Origin: Mucilaginibacter lacusdianchii | Lineage (GTDB): Bacteria > Bacteroidota > Bacteroidia > Sphingobacteriales > Sphingobacteriaceae | Reading direction: 5' to 3' | NCBI RefSeq assembly: GCF_009770985.1 | Contig: NZ_WSRW01000001.1 | Coordinates: forward strand, 558,001-622,000 | DNA: 64,000 nucleotides | Part shown: positions 41,614-51,056 of the stretch, piece by piece | How the letters are laid out: every line of letters begins with the position of its first letter | Position numbering within the stretch: the first letter of the stretch is position 1 | Position numbers and translations under genes: made by a program | Notes under the pieces: model-generated | What the model was told of the DNA's origin: nothing | The model's input: only the letters and a program-made list of their open reading frames with translations | The model's database searches: none

Positions 41614-42192
41614 TTAAAAATTATAATACGGCGAAATCATCACGTAAACAATTACGCCCGTTACCGTTACGTACAACCATATCGGAAACGTCCACCTTAC
41701 CAGCTTACGGTGCTTTTCTACCTGCATTTGTAAGCCTCTATAAAAGCTAAGTAATATTAACGGTAAAACACCGGCTGCCAGTATAATGTGTGTAATTAAA
41801 ATGATGTAGTACACATAACGGATACTACCTGCCGCAGCTTTCTCTACAGCATCTAATTTACCGTCGCCATTTAAGTCGCCAAATCGTGTTTCGGGTGCCA
41901 ACCAGTGAAAAGCAATGTAAGACACTAAAAATAAAGACGACAGTATAAACGCTAAAATATTAGTACGCTTATGCATGGCAACCTTGCCATGACGTATAAA
42001 GTATAGGGATATAATTAACAGTATACTGCATGTACCGTTAAATATGGCGTTTAATTTAGGCAAAAAATAAAGGGCACTTGATGGCACATCCGGCTTTGGC
42101 AACACCTTCATGCTAAGTATCACCACTACTAAAAATACAAAAACAGACACACCGGCTACAAAACGGAATATAAATTTATCGGAAACGTTCAT
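41614..42192 (-). CDS. DUF420 membrane protein (CtaM-like position)
   Basis: A 192-residue protein with about five membrane helices, of the DUF420 family seen in heme-copper oxidase clusters. Histidines in FIRHGKVAMHKRTN and IAFHWLAPETRFG could bind heme or copper. From memory, DUF420 proteins such as CtaM are needed for oxidase maturation in Gram-positive bacteria; the same role here is inferred. It follows the SCO gene by 2 bp. Confidence 0.86.
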   Translation of the reverse strand: MNVSDKFIFRFVAGVSVFVFLVVVILSMKVLPKPDVPSSALYFLPKLNAIFNGTCSILLIISLYFIRHGKVAMHKRTNILAFILSSLFLVSYIAFHWLAPETRFGDLNGDGKLDAVEKAAAGSIRYVYYIILITHIILAAGVLPLILLSFYRGLQMQVEKHRKLVRWTFPIWLYVTVTGVIVYVMISPYYNF

Positions 42193-42194
42193 GA

Positions 42195-42899
42195 TTATAA
42201 ATCGGGAGCTTTTATTTTTCGCAGTTCTTCAGCAATCTGCACTTTAATTTCATCGTTCAAGCGGGTGATATCGGCCTCTTTTGTACCGTCATAATAACCA
42301 CGGATCCGCTTTTCCTGGTCAATTAAAATTAATCGGTTATCATAGACAAAGTCATTGTCTGATACTTTAACAGCGTTTACCAGAAAACCTTTACGAGCAA
42401 TGCTATAAATGCTTGTAGTATCGCCTGATAGAAACATCCACTTGTTCGGTCGGGCTTTATACTGTTGCGCATAAGCCTTCAAAGTTTCTGGGGTATCACG
42501 TTCGGGATCTACGGTGATAGATACAAACTTTACCATCCTGTTTTTACCATAAGCATCAGCCAGGCGCTGCATGTTTTTGTTCATTACATCACAAACTGAT
42601 GGGCAATGGCTGTAGAAGAAATTAACAATAAAAATTTTGTACTCAAAATCTTTTAAAGTTATCGGCTTACCTTCCTGATTGACCAACTTGAAATCGTCAA
42701 GCTTATGATAAATAGTATCGGGAATGTATGTACCATGAAATTTATGCCCGGTTTTAGCAACCTGCTTTGGCCCGTAAAACGGCAGTGGCTTATAACGATT
42801 TTTGCCTTTTACCGTTAGTAAATAATATAAAAATCCTGGTACTGCTAAAATGAGCACCAGGATTACAATCTTTTTTAAAGAAACTGAAAGTTTATTCAT
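42195..42899 (-). CDS. SCO1/SenC-family copper protein
   Basis: A 234-residue thioredoxin-fold protein anchored by one N-terminal helix (about 9-30). SCO proteins deliver copper to, or reduce, the CuA site of oxidase subunit II. The C99-x3-C103 motif is present (FYSHCPSVCDV), as is DPERDTPETL. The third copper ligand, normally a His in an F-I-H-x-x-N-type stretch, appears to be Tyr186 (NDFVYDNRLIL). It overlaps the subunit IV gene by one base. Confidence 0.93.
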   Translation of the reverse strand: MNKLSVSLKKIVILVLILAVPGFLYYLLTVKGKNRYKPLPFYGPKQVAKTGHKFHGTYIPDTIYHKLDDFKLVNQEGKPITLKDFEYKIFIVNFFYSHCPSVCDVMNKNMQRLADAYGKNRMVKFVSITVDPERDTPETLKAYAQQYKARPNKWMFLSGDTTSIYSIARKGFLVNAVKVSDNDFVYDNRLILIDQEKRIRGYYDGTKEADITRLNDEIKVQIAEELRKIKAPDL

Positions 42900-43246
42900 T
42901 AGAGCCTCAAATCCACCCAGTGATGGCTTTCATTGGTAAGCACCAAAATTAAACCGACAATAAAAATAACAGGAATACCTAAAGAATACATTAATCCTGG
43001 TTTTTCAAACTTTAAGTGCATGAAATAAGCCACGATCCAAAATGCCTTCCAGATAGTTAAACCTATATAAATAGGATTAGCAAAAGATAAAGGAAGAATA
43101 CCTTTCGGTACCAATACCAAGGCAACAATAAATTCAACAACTGTTATACCTAACAGTATGAAAAATACCTGCCATATTTTTTTACGAGTCATGGTTTCAT
43201 GCTCTGCATGGTCATGATGATCTGTATGTTGTGTTTCTGATGACAT
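42899..43246 (-). CDS. Cytochrome c oxidase subunit IV-type protein
   Basis: A 115-residue membrane protein with a His-rich N-terminus (HTDHHDHAEHE), then three helices (about 25-45, 54-72 and 82-104). It matches the short caa3-type subunit IV (COX4_pro/CtaF-like) that stabilises the catalytic subunit. It lies 21 bp after the cox3 gene. Length is normal. Confidence 0.88.
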   Translation of the reverse strand: MSSETQHTDHHDHAEHETMTRKKIWQVFFILLGITVVEFIVALVLVPKGILPLSFANPIYIGLTIWKAFWIVAYFMHLKFEKPGLMYSLGIPVIFIVGLILVLTNESHHWVDLRL

Positions 43247-43267
43247 AATAAATATCAGATTAAATAA

Positions 43268-43990
43268 TTATACTAAATAGAAGAAAGTAAACACGAATAC
43301 CCAAACTAGGTCTACAAAGTGCCAGTACAGGCCAACTTTTTCAACCATCAGGTAGCTGCCGCGTCTGTCATAAGTACCAGCCAGTACATTCACCAAAATA
43401 ATGATATTGATGATTACACCACTAAATACGTGGAAACCGTGGAAACCGGTAATAGTGAAGAACAAATTAGCAAATTGATGTGCATAAGTGGTAGATACAG
43501 GCTCACCTTCTCTGAAAACCTCTCTTAACGCATGCGCATCCGGTATTCTAGACCACCAGAAGCCTTCTTCGTGTAAGTGAGTCCATTCAAGCGCTTGGCA
43601 ACCCAAAAACATGAAACCACCAATAATGGTAAGAATTAACCACATGGATACTTCTTTACGTGCACCACGATGACCGGCTTCTACACCTAATACCATGGTT
43701 ACCGAGCTCATGATGAGGATAAACGTCATGATACCCACAAACACTAATGGAGCACCGTGCTCAATCATGCCGGGAACGGACTGAAATACAAGGTCGGCAG
43801 CAGGCCAGCTGGATGAGCTGAAACGCAATGCGCCGTAGGCAATTAATAAAGATGAGAAAGTAAACGCATCTGATAACAGGAAAAACCACATCATCATTTT
43901 GCCATATTCTACCGAAAACGGCGATCTTCCGCCCGACCAGGGCGTTGTTTTCACTTCATCAATAGGTGATGTAACAGCTGTTGTACTCAT
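43268..43990 (-). CDS. coxC: Cytochrome c oxidase subunit III
   Basis: A 240-residue protein with about six or seven membrane helices. Typical subunit III elements are WFFLLSDAFTFSSLL with its conserved acidic residue in a helix, GHRGARKE, TITGFHGFHVFSG and LYWHFVDLVWVFVF. Subunit III stabilises the oxidase and holds lipids. Another subunit III-type gene lies directly upstream, as is common in Bacteroidota. Confidence 0.95.
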   Translation of the reverse strand: MSTTAVTSPIDEVKTTPWSGGRSPFSVEYGKMMMWFFLLSDAFTFSSLLIAYGALRFSSSSWPAADLVFQSVPGMIEHGAPLVFVGIMTFILIMSSVTMVLGVEAGHRGARKEVSMWLILTIIGGFMFLGCQALEWTHLHEEGFWWSRIPDAHALREVFREGEPVSTTYAHQFANLFFTITGFHGFHVFSGVIINIIILVNVLAGTYDRRGSYLMVEKVGLYWHFVDLVWVFVFTFFYLV

Positions 43991-44009
43991 TTGTACTTAA
44001 AATAGATTG

Positions 44010-44591
44010 TTAATTCTGGTTCAAAAGTAAAAAAACATAGAGATAAATCCATATAATATCGACAAAATGCCAAAAAATAGACCCCATCTCCATCCGGAAC
44101 AAATTTATAGCCTGAGGGGTATTCCGGTATGTACCCACCAAACTTATTATCAGTAACACCAAACCCGCCAAAATGTGTAGCAGGTGCATGCCCGAAAATA
44201 CATAAATAAAGGATTGCGATGCATTAGGATTACTAAAGTAAACGCCCATACGGAAGGTAAGGATATACCAGCCATATATCTGTGCAATTAGGAATATGAT
44301 ACCTAGTACAAAGGTAGCCCACAAAAAAGTACGCTGTTTGGCAACCTGCAACCTCCTGGCTGCCTGCGATGCCAGAAACATGGTTACGCTGCTTAATACA
44401 ATAGCTGCCGTACTAAACATGAACACCTGCGGCATAATTACATTAAGCGCATGACCTTTACCTCCGCTGTACACAATGAATGCACTGGTAAGCGCGGCAA
44501 AAAACATAAATGAGGTGAATATAAATATCCACATATTAAAACGCCGGGGCGTTAGGTTAAGTTTATTTTTATCTTGCTGTATCTGTGCCAT
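44010..44591 (-). CDS. Cytochrome c oxidase subunit III-like protein (second copy)
   Basis: A 193-residue protein with five membrane helices and the same terminal signatures as subunit III (SGMHLLHILAGLVLL, FWHFVDIIWIYLYVFL). It is shorter than the following coxC and lacks the first two helices, as in CtaE/CoxP-like partners. The tandem arrangement suggests that both contribute to one oxidase or that this one helps assembly. Confidence 0.92.
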   Translation of the reverse strand: MAQIQQDKNKLNLTPRRFNMWIFIFTSFMFFAALTSAFIVYSGGKGHALNVIMPQVFMFSTAAIVLSSVTMFLASQAARRLQVAKQRTFLWATFVLGIIFLIAQIYGWYILTFRMGVYFSNPNASQSFIYVFSGMHLLHILAGLVLLIISLVGTYRNTPQAINLFRMEMGSIFWHFVDIIWIYLYVFLLLNQN

Positions 44592-44594
44592 AAA

Positions 44595-45470
44595 TTACTT
44601 TCCTACAAAATCAAACAAAAACATTAATTGTACTACCGGCAAATACAAAAACGAACCAAACATTAATTGCCGCGCCGCACTGATTTCACGAGTACGCATC
44701 AGCATAAATGCTTGATACAAAAAGATAAGGCTACATACCAATGAAACACCGCCTATATAATAACCACCGTATCCGTAAAACGTTGGCAGTAAACTTACCG
44801 GCAACAATATTAATGTAGATATAAATGTGATTACCGCACTTGTTGTGTCTCGTTTGCCGGTAGGCAATAAACGGAACCCAGCCAGTTTGTAATCATCATC
44901 TAATACCCACGCAATAGCCCAGAAATGCGGAAACTGCCAGACAAACTGGATAAAGAAAACAATCAAGGCAATCTCATCTAATTTGGGATGGGCTGCAATG
45001 TAACCAATCATAGTAGGTAGCGCACCTGGTATAGCACCCACGAAGACCGATATAGGCGACTTTTGCTTCAACGGTGTATAAGCAAACGCATAAAGGATGA
45101 TGGCAAAAATGGATAAGAACCCGGTGAAAAGATTAAGGCTACCTAACAAGTAGGTACCGCCGAAGCCCATAAACAAACTTAGTATTAATGCCTGCCCGTT
45201 AGTCATGCGGCCGGCGGGTAGCGGGCGGTCAGACGTACGTTTCATCAGGCGGTCCAGGTCTTTCTCAATAATCTCGTTGAAACCGTTAGCTGCACCGGTA
45301 ATCAAGAAGCCGCCAATTATTAATTTCGCCCAATTGATCCAGTTGATCCCCTCTTGAGTGCCTAACTGTATGTTTACTTTGCTACCTATCAAAAATGTGA
45401 TAGAAGCCGAAAAGACGACCAAAAAGGTTAATCGGAATTTAATTAACTTAATAAAATCCTTCCAAATCAT
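44595..45470 (-). CDS. ctaB: Protoheme IX farnesyltransferase (heme O synthase)
   Basis: CtaB/CyoE attaches a farnesyl group to heme B, giving heme O, which CtaA converts to heme A for the oxidase. The 291-residue protein has about nine helices and the UbiA-family Asp-rich motif NGFNEIIEKDLDRLMKRT (about 62-79), then RPLPAGRM and YTPLKQKSP. It overlaps ctaA by 4 bp (ATGA). Confidence 0.96.
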   Translation of the reverse strand: MIWKDFIKLIKFRLTFLVVFSASITFLIGSKVNIQLGTQEGINWINWAKLIIGGFLITGAANGFNEIIEKDLDRLMKRTSDRPLPAGRMTNGQALILSLFMGFGGTYLLGSLNLFTGFLSIFAIILYAFAYTPLKQKSPISVFVGAIPGALPTMIGYIAAHPKLDEIALIVFFIQFVWQFPHFWAIAWVLDDDYKLAGFRLLPTGKRDTTSAVITFISTLILLPVSLLPTFYGYGGYYIGGVSLVCSLIFLYQAFMLMRTREISAARQLMFGSFLYLPVVQLMFLFDFVGK

Positions 45471-46528
45471 GCCCGCACCTCCACATAGTTAGCCGAACGA
45501 TATAAGTTCAGCAATAGATAAACCTGAGCACCAAATATAAGACTGGCCAGCACAATATGCGACGCTTGCGCAACCGGTGGTAACGCGAAATACGATAAGG
45601 CAATACCGGTAACAATTTGCAGCATTATCATCAAAAAGATAAAGCTCATGATTTGCTGATGAATAGAATGGCGGCTAAAGTTTTTTCGGATAAGCGCATA
45701 TAACATAACGTTTAAAACTAATACCAACAAAGCCGAATCGCGGTGACTGGTAAAAATCTGCCCTGCACCTTCAACCCATTTACCCCGCTCCTGGCCTTGA
45801 TAATGGCCTGCTACTTGATCAACCTGCTCACGAACCTCTGTTCCAAACGTAATTTGAATTAAGCTTAATATTACTACTGCGGCTGCAAGAAAACCGATAA
45901 ATGGCTTAACAGTTAAACGTGGCTTGCCGTGTACTTTTGCCAAATGATAAGTGTAGATAGATAAGGCTAATATAACTAAGGCCAAAATCATGTGTACTGT
46001 CACAATCCAGGCAACCAGATTAGTGGAAACTACTATTGATCCCAACCACGCTTGAAAAGCAACCAGAACAAGATTAATAAGACTTAGAACGGGAATCCAT
46101 ATATTGTCTTTACGATAGCTGAACGCATAAACAGCAGTAAGTAATAAGAACAATCCCGACAAGGCACCTATCAAACGATTAATATATTCTGTCCAGGTAC
46201 GGGCCGCATTAAATTCTTCAGGCAGTAATATAGATTTATCCTGACGAATACGGGTAGCCAGATCACTATAGCCAAATACATCGAGTGTTTTTGCAAAGCG
46301 CATATTTTTAGCAGTACGCTTGGCCACATAAGCCTGCTTGTAATCCGCTGGTAATTCCGTAACATCTGTAGGTGGAATATAACGGCCAAAACACTTAGGC
46401 CAATCCGGGCATCCCATGCCCGACCCACTGCTACGCACTACCCCACCGGCCAGTATCAAAACAAATAACAAAACAATGGTGATAAGGTTAATCTTCCGAA
46501 AGTTTGCTTTTGCTGTTGTTATACTCAT
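45467..46528 (-). CDS. ctaA: Heme A synthase
   Basis: CtaA oxidises the C8 methyl of heme O to the formyl group of heme A. The 353-residue protein has about eight helices, the loop GGVVRSSGSGMGCPDWPKCFG with the Cys pair near residue 38-45, and heme-ligand histidines in the VTVHMILALV and SHRDSALLVL helices and QASHIVLASL. It begins a transcription unit downstream of a strong terminator, and is coupled to ctaB. Confidence 0.95.
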   Translation of the reverse strand: MSITTAKANFRKINLITIVLLFVLILAGGVVRSSGSGMGCPDWPKCFGRYIPPTDVTELPADYKQAYVAKRTAKNMRFAKTLDVFGYSDLATRIRQDKSILLPEEFNAARTWTEYINRLIGALSGLFLLLTAVYAFSYRKDNIWIPVLSLINLVLVAFQAWLGSIVVSTNLVAWIVTVHMILALVILALSIYTYHLAKVHGKPRLTVKPFIGFLAAAVVILSLIQITFGTEVREQVDQVAGHYQGQERGKWVEGAGQIFTSHRDSALLVLVLNVMLYALIRKNFSRHSIHQQIMSFIFLMIMLQIVTGIALSYFALPPVAQASHIVLASLIFGAQVYLLLNLYRSANYVEVRA

Positions 46529-46546
46529 TTACTTGTTGTAAAAAAA

Positions 46547-46589
46547 TAGGGTATCTGTTTTGGAAAAGCTTTCCGGTACAGATACCCTA
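46547..46589 (-). terminator. Strong intrinsic terminator after coxA
   Basis: An 11-bp stem TAGGGTATCTG/CAGATACCCTA with a second inner stem GGAAA/TTTCC, followed on the minus strand by seven U. It closes the act-coxBA unit 24 bp after the coxA stop, so ctaA and later genes need their own promoter or readthrough. Confidence 0.9.
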
Positions 46590-46612
46590 ACAGAATCAGA
46601 TCAGAAAGAAGC

Positions 46613-48499
46613 TTATTTTACTTCTTCGTTAGACTTTTGGGTATTTACCCAATTTTTATGCTCTTCTAAACCAACAGGATTATCTTCAAAATCATGTGGA
46701 AGGTTAGATGTCAATGTCTGAGAGAATGGCACATCCTGCGGAATGAAATCTGTATCATGACCCGGTTTGCTGTAGTCATAAGGCCAACGGTATACGGTTG
46801 GAATTTCGCCTGGCCAGTTACCGTGAATATGTTCAACCGGAGTAGTCCATTCCAGAGTAGTTGACTCCCAAGGATTTTGTGTTGCTTTTTTACCGAAGAA
46901 GATTGAGTAAAAGAAGTTAACCAGGAATGCAACTTGTGCCAGTGCAGACATGATAGCCGCCCAGGTAACAAAGGTGTTCACAGAAACCCATTGTTTCAAT
47001 GATTCAATCTCGGTGAATGAATAGTAACGACGTGGTACACCATCCAAACCCATAAAGTGCATAGGGAAGAATACGAGGTAAGCACCAATGAATGTTAACC
47101 AGAAGTGAAGGTAACCTAATTTTTCGCCAATCATACGGCCAAACATTTTAGGGAACCAGTGGTAGACACCAGCCAACATACCGAATATCGCAGCCGAACC
47201 CATTACCAAGTGGAAGTGAGCTACTACAAAGTAAGTATCATGTAAGTTGATATCCAAGGCAGCGTTACCCAAGAAAATACCTGTTAAACCACCAGAGATG
47301 AAGAATGATACGAAACCAATAGAGAATAACATGGCCGGCGTGAAACGGATATTACCGCGCCAAAGCGTTGCTAGCCAGTTAAACGTCTTAACCGCCGATG
47401 GAACCGCAATAATCAACGTCGTAATCATGAAAACACCGCCCAGGAACGGGTTCATACCCGTAACGAACATGTGGTGGCCCCATACGATGAACGATAATAC
47501 AGTGATACCAATTAAAGAGTAAACCATTGCATGGTAACCAAAGATAGGCTTACGTGAGTTGGTAGCCATTACCTCAGAAACCAGACCCATTGCAGGCATA
47601 ATTACAATGTACACCTCAGGGTGACCCAAGAACCAGAATAAGTGTTGGAACAGAATCGGGCTACCACCTTCAAACGACATTTGCTGATTGTTGATCACGA
47701 TATCAGACAAATAGAAGCTTGTGCCGAAGCTACGGTCAAATATTAACAGTACCACACCAGCAACTAATACCGGGAATGCCAACAAACCTAAAACGGCAGT
47801 TAGGAAGAAAGCCCATATCGTTAACGGCATTTTCCACAGATCCATACCTTTAGTACGCATGTTTAAGATAGTACTGATATAGTTGATACCACCCATCAGC
47901 TGAGAAGCGATGAAGAACACCATACTAATCAGCCACAACGTCATACCTTCACCAGAACCCGGCATTGCTTTAGGCAAAGCAGACAACGGCGGATAGATCG
48001 TCCATCCCGGACCGGCAGGACCTTTTTGTACAAAGAATGAACCCATCATGATAACGCTGGCGATAAAGAAGAACCAGTATGACAGCATGTTCATAAATGG
48101 CGACGCCATATCGCGAGCACCCAGTTGGTATGGAATCAGTAAGTTACTGAATGTACCGCTCAAACCGGCAGTTAACACAAAGAACACCATGATGGTACCG
48201 TGTATAGTTACCAGCGACAAGTAAAAGTTGGTATCCAATCGTCCGCCCGGTGCAAAACGACCTAATAAAGTTTCCAATAAAGGAAATGCTTTGTCAGGGT
48301 AAGCTAACTGGATACGGAACAGGATAGAAAGGATCATGGCTATAACCGCCATGATGATACCCGTTATCAAAAACTGACGGGCGATCATTTTGTGATCCTG
48401 GCTGAAAATGTATTTGGTCAGGAAAGTTTCGTTATGGTGATGTTCGTGATCATGATCATGATGCGCAACCCCGTGACTCTGAACTTGTAATGTTGACAT
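46613..48499 (-). CDS. coxA: Cytochrome c oxidase subunit I
   Basis: The catalytic subunit with heme a, heme a3 and CuB; reduces oxygen to water and pumps protons. The 628-residue protein begins with a His-rich stretch (HHDHDHEHHH). The CuB ligands are in FLGHPEVYIVIMP (with the His-Tyr crosslink pair) and WGHHMFVTGM. Heme ligands lie in TVVAHFHLVMG-like sequence (YFVVAHFHLVMG). About 12 helices follow the usual order, and the C-terminal tail is hydrophilic. It is 15 bp after coxB and ends at the strong terminator. Confidence 0.97.
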   Translation of the reverse strand: MSTLQVQSHGVAHHDHDHEHHHNETFLTKYIFSQDHKMIARQFLITGIIMAVIAMILSILFRIQLAYPDKAFPLLETLLGRFAPGGRLDTNFYLSLVTIHGTIMVFFVLTAGLSGTFSNLLIPYQLGARDMASPFMNMLSYWFFFIASVIMMGSFFVQKGPAGPGWTIYPPLSALPKAMPGSGEGMTLWLISMVFFIASQLMGGINYISTILNMRTKGMDLWKMPLTIWAFFLTAVLGLLAFPVLVAGVVLLIFDRSFGTSFYLSDIVINNQQMSFEGGSPILFQHLFWFLGHPEVYIVIMPAMGLVSEVMATNSRKPIFGYHAMVYSLIGITVLSFIVWGHHMFVTGMNPFLGGVFMITTLIIAVPSAVKTFNWLATLWRGNIRFTPAMLFSIGFVSFFISGGLTGIFLGNAALDINLHDTYFVVAHFHLVMGSAAIFGMLAGVYHWFPKMFGRMIGEKLGYLHFWLTFIGAYLVFFPMHFMGLDGVPRRYYSFTEIESLKQWVSVNTFVTWAAIMSALAQVAFLVNFFYSIFFGKKATQNPWESTTLEWTTPVEHIHGNWPGEIPTVYRWPYDYSKPGHDTDFIPQDVPFSQTLTSNLPHDFEDNPVGLEEHKNWVNTQKSNEEVK

Positions 48500-48514
48500 A
48501 ATCGCTAATCTTGA

Positions 48515-49720
48515 TTAATTGTTAGAAGCTAAACTATTTTGTAATTGGCTTTTTTGGTAAGCCGGGTTATCAGCCAGCTTCAAATCCTTTTTTAATTGTT
48601 CGCTCAAGTATGGCTTTTGGCGTAACAACCAATTTTGATACTCGGCCTCGGTAACAACCATTACCAACTTTTGCATGTTGTAATGGCTACCACCGCAAAT
48701 TTTGTTGCAATACAAGTGATAGTTAAAGTCGGGTTGATCTAAACGTGTACGCATTTCGGCGGTAGTAATGGTTGGCGTAAACTTGAAGTAAGTTGGCAAA
48801 CCAGGTACAGCGTTCATTTGCACACGGAAGTTTGGCATATACACACTATGAATAACATCTTGTGCTATGATATTTAAACGTACTGATTTATTGACCGGTA
48901 ACATTAAAGTGTCAACTTTCAAGTCGTCAAAGCTATTTCTGTCTTTAAAATTAACGCCCATTACATTGCTACCAGTTACTAATTTATAATCTTTAGTACC
49001 TAATTTACCGTCACGTCCCGGATAACGGAGCTCCCATGCAAACTGGTGGCCAGTAACGTCAACATTGATTGACGCTGGTTCACCTTTAGCATCAACAGAA
49101 TTAGTTATTCTTCTCCAGGCGAAGAAACCGAATACTACTAACACAGTCAAAACAACTGCAGGAACAATAGTCCAGATTTTCTCAATAGTATTGTTGTGTG
49201 GCAGATAGTAAGCCTTGCGTTTTTTGGACTCACGATACTTGAAAACAAAGAAGAACAATAGGAATTGCGTAATGAAAAATACAATTAAAGTAATAACTGT
49301 GGTGGTCCAAAACATATGGTCCATTGTCACACCATGTATAGATGCCGGTTCTGGCAATATCATGGCGCCATGAACGGTAAAGGAATAAATTACGCCTATT
49401 AAACCTAATACCAAAAAGGCTATGAATCCAACACCCATCATGTTGTTCCAGTTAAGTCCTTTTTTACCCTGCATTTGCAGCGTCAAATCATATACCCGCA
49501 AAATTTTGCCGATTACAGCAACAACCACGCAGGCAATTAAGAACAGAGCCACATAGTAAGCAACTGATAACCACATGCCCGCTGTTTGAGCAGATGTGTC
49601 ACCGCTGCTGGTAGCTGTAACGTTTGAGCTCTGAGCCATCAGCATGCTAGTGCCGGACAGCGTCATCACCGCAAACAGCGATAAAAACTTTTTATAATTT
49701 ATTAAATTTTTGAATCCCAT
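48515..49720 (-). CDS. coxB: Cytochrome c oxidase subunit II
   Basis: Holds the CuA centre that takes electrons from cytochrome c. At 401 residues it has a signal-like N-terminus, three or so helices (about 50-70, 95-118, 135-160), and a C-terminal cupredoxin domain with DVTGHQFAWELRYPG and the CuA loop CNKICGGSHYNMQ; the intervening QDVIHSVYMP His is present. The usual Glu between the two Cys is Lys. The larger size and third helix are typical of ACIII-linked oxidases as far as I recall. A TACCTTTG box lies between actF and coxB. Confidence 0.95.
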   Translation of the reverse strand: MGFKNLINYKKFLSLFAVMTLSGTSMLMAQSSNVTATSSGDTSAQTAGMWLSVAYYVALFLIACVVVAVIGKILRVYDLTLQMQGKKGLNWNNMMGVGFIAFLVLGLIGVIYSFTVHGAMILPEPASIHGVTMDHMFWTTTVITLIVFFITQFLLFFFVFKYRESKKRKAYYLPHNNTIEKIWTIVPAVVLTVLVVFGFFAWRRITNSVDAKGEPASINVDVTGHQFAWELRYPGRDGKLGTKDYKLVTGSNVMGVNFKDRNSFDDLKVDTLMLPVNKSVRLNIIAQDVIHSVYMPNFRVQMNAVPGLPTYFKFTPTITTAEMRTRLDQPDFNYHLYCNKICGGSHYNMQKLVMVVTEAEYQNWLLRQKPYLSEQLKKDLKLADNPAYQKSQLQNSLASNN

Positions 49721-49752
49721 TGTATCTTTTATTTCGGTATTCTAATGATTTA

Positions 49753-49760
49753 CAAAGGTA
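49753..49760 (-). promoter_or_regulatory. Possible internal promoter before coxB
   Basis: Reads TACCTTTG on the minus strand, a TAnnTTTG match 32 bp upstream of the coxB ATG, in the 47-bp gap after actF. It could allow coxBA to be expressed apart from the act genes. Confidence 0.4.
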
Positions 49761-49767
49761 GCAATTA

Positions 49768-51045
49768 TTATATGTGATGGTGCAGACTCTCGTCAACAAA
49801 TGGGTGCTTAGCTGGAATGAGGGACTTGAATTTACTTAATGCTGTTAACATGATTAAAGTAAATAAACCTGCAAATCCGGCGAAGATAGCCATATCTTGT
49901 ACGAACTCTACCAAATCAAACATATGTTCCTTTTCGATGGTACCTGGCATGATCATCAAATAGTAATCTAACCAGTGACCAATGATGATGATGATACAAG
50001 CCAATTTCATTCTGTTTAATGAACGTTTGTCATCATTTTTCATTAACAGGAATAATGGTGCCACGAAGTTTAAACCTATGTTTAGCCAGAACCACCATTT
50101 GTATTGCGGCTCCCAACGTTTGTAGAAGTAAACAGTTTCTTCAGGAATGTTAGCATACCAAGTCAGGAAGAATTGTGCAAACCATACATAAGTCCAGAAG
50201 ATAGAAAAACCGAAGATCAGTTTACCTAAATCCTGCATGTGGCTTTCATTCACCCATGAGAAATAACCGTTTTGTTTTAAGATGATCAGCGTTAAAGCTA
50301 TTACTGCTAAACCACTCACGTGTACGGCAGCCAAATTGTACCAACCAAACATGGTAGAGAACCAATGTGCTTCTAAAGACATGATGGTACCAAAAGCATA
50401 AATAGGGAAAGTGAATCCAAATACTACCAGGAATATAGCAGAAATTTTGAAGCTTTTGTTATAGTTGAACATACCGCCAACTTCATCTTCGTTGTTCGAA
50501 TAGTCAACCAGTAATTTACCAAAGAAGGTATAAAGACCTAATAAAATAATCAAGGTTCCGAAGAAGAATGGAACGTTTAAGAACGCTGATTTACCAGTGA
50601 TAATCGCATCATAGTTCTCAGATTTGGGATCGGTTAAACCTGGAGTAGCCCAATGTGCATACAAGTAAGGTGCCATTACCTTTTTACCTTCTTCAACAAT
50701 TTCGTGTTTTACCAGCAAACCGGCAACCACGATAACCGCTAAGATAACTGACGCGATACCTAATGTACGGGCAAAAGCTTGTGGTATACGTAAAAAACTT
50801 ACAGACCAGCCCGCTTGCGCTACATAATTATAAGCCAGGAAAAATACTCCGGCTACACATACGCCCACAAAATAGTAGCTACCTAACAATAAGTTTGAAA
50901 AAGTATTTTGTATGCCGTGCTCGCCTCCGATGAAACCAAATAGTATGCCCAACACACCTAGTACAATACCTATGAGGCTGTAAGTTTTGGCTTTGCCACC
51001 AAATTCAAAACGTTCGTCGAAACTATGTTGATGATGAGTGCTCAT
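49768..51045 (-). CDS. actF: Alternative complex III subunit ActF (quinone-binding subunit 2)
   Basis: A 425-residue membrane protein with about ten helices, the NrfD-related second membrane core of alternative complex III. ACIII oxidises menaquinol and passes electrons to cytochrome c, replacing the bc1 complex. Family phrases include FWTYVWFAQFFLTWYANIPEE, WEPQYKWWFWLN and LDYYLMIMPG. A His-rich N-terminus and C-terminus (SLHHHI) frame the protein. Position after actE and before coxB is standard. Confidence 0.94.
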   Translation of the reverse strand: MSTHHQHSFDERFEFGGKAKTYSLIGIVLGVLGILFGFIGGEHGIQNTFSNLLLGSYYFVGVCVAGVFFLAYNYVAQAGWSVSFLRIPQAFARTLGIASVILAVIVVAGLLVKHEIVEEGKKVMAPYLYAHWATPGLTDPKSENYDAIITGKSAFLNVPFFFGTLIILLGLYTFFGKLLVDYSNNEDEVGGMFNYNKSFKISAIFLVVFGFTFPIYAFGTIMSLEAHWFSTMFGWYNLAAVHVSGLAVIALTLIILKQNGYFSWVNESHMQDLGKLIFGFSIFWTYVWFAQFFLTWYANIPEETVYFYKRWEPQYKWWFWLNIGLNFVAPLFLLMKNDDKRSLNRMKLACIIIIIGHWLDYYLMIMPGTIEKEHMFDLVEFVQDMAIFAGFAGLFTLIMLTALSKFKSLIPAKHPFVDESLHHHI

Positions 51046-51056
51046 TCAAATAAAAA

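Noticed and set aside
44021..44029. TAnnTTTG match inside the end of the second cox3-like gene
   Set aside because: It lies within coding sequence in a tight operon, and a chance match is more likely than an internal promoter.
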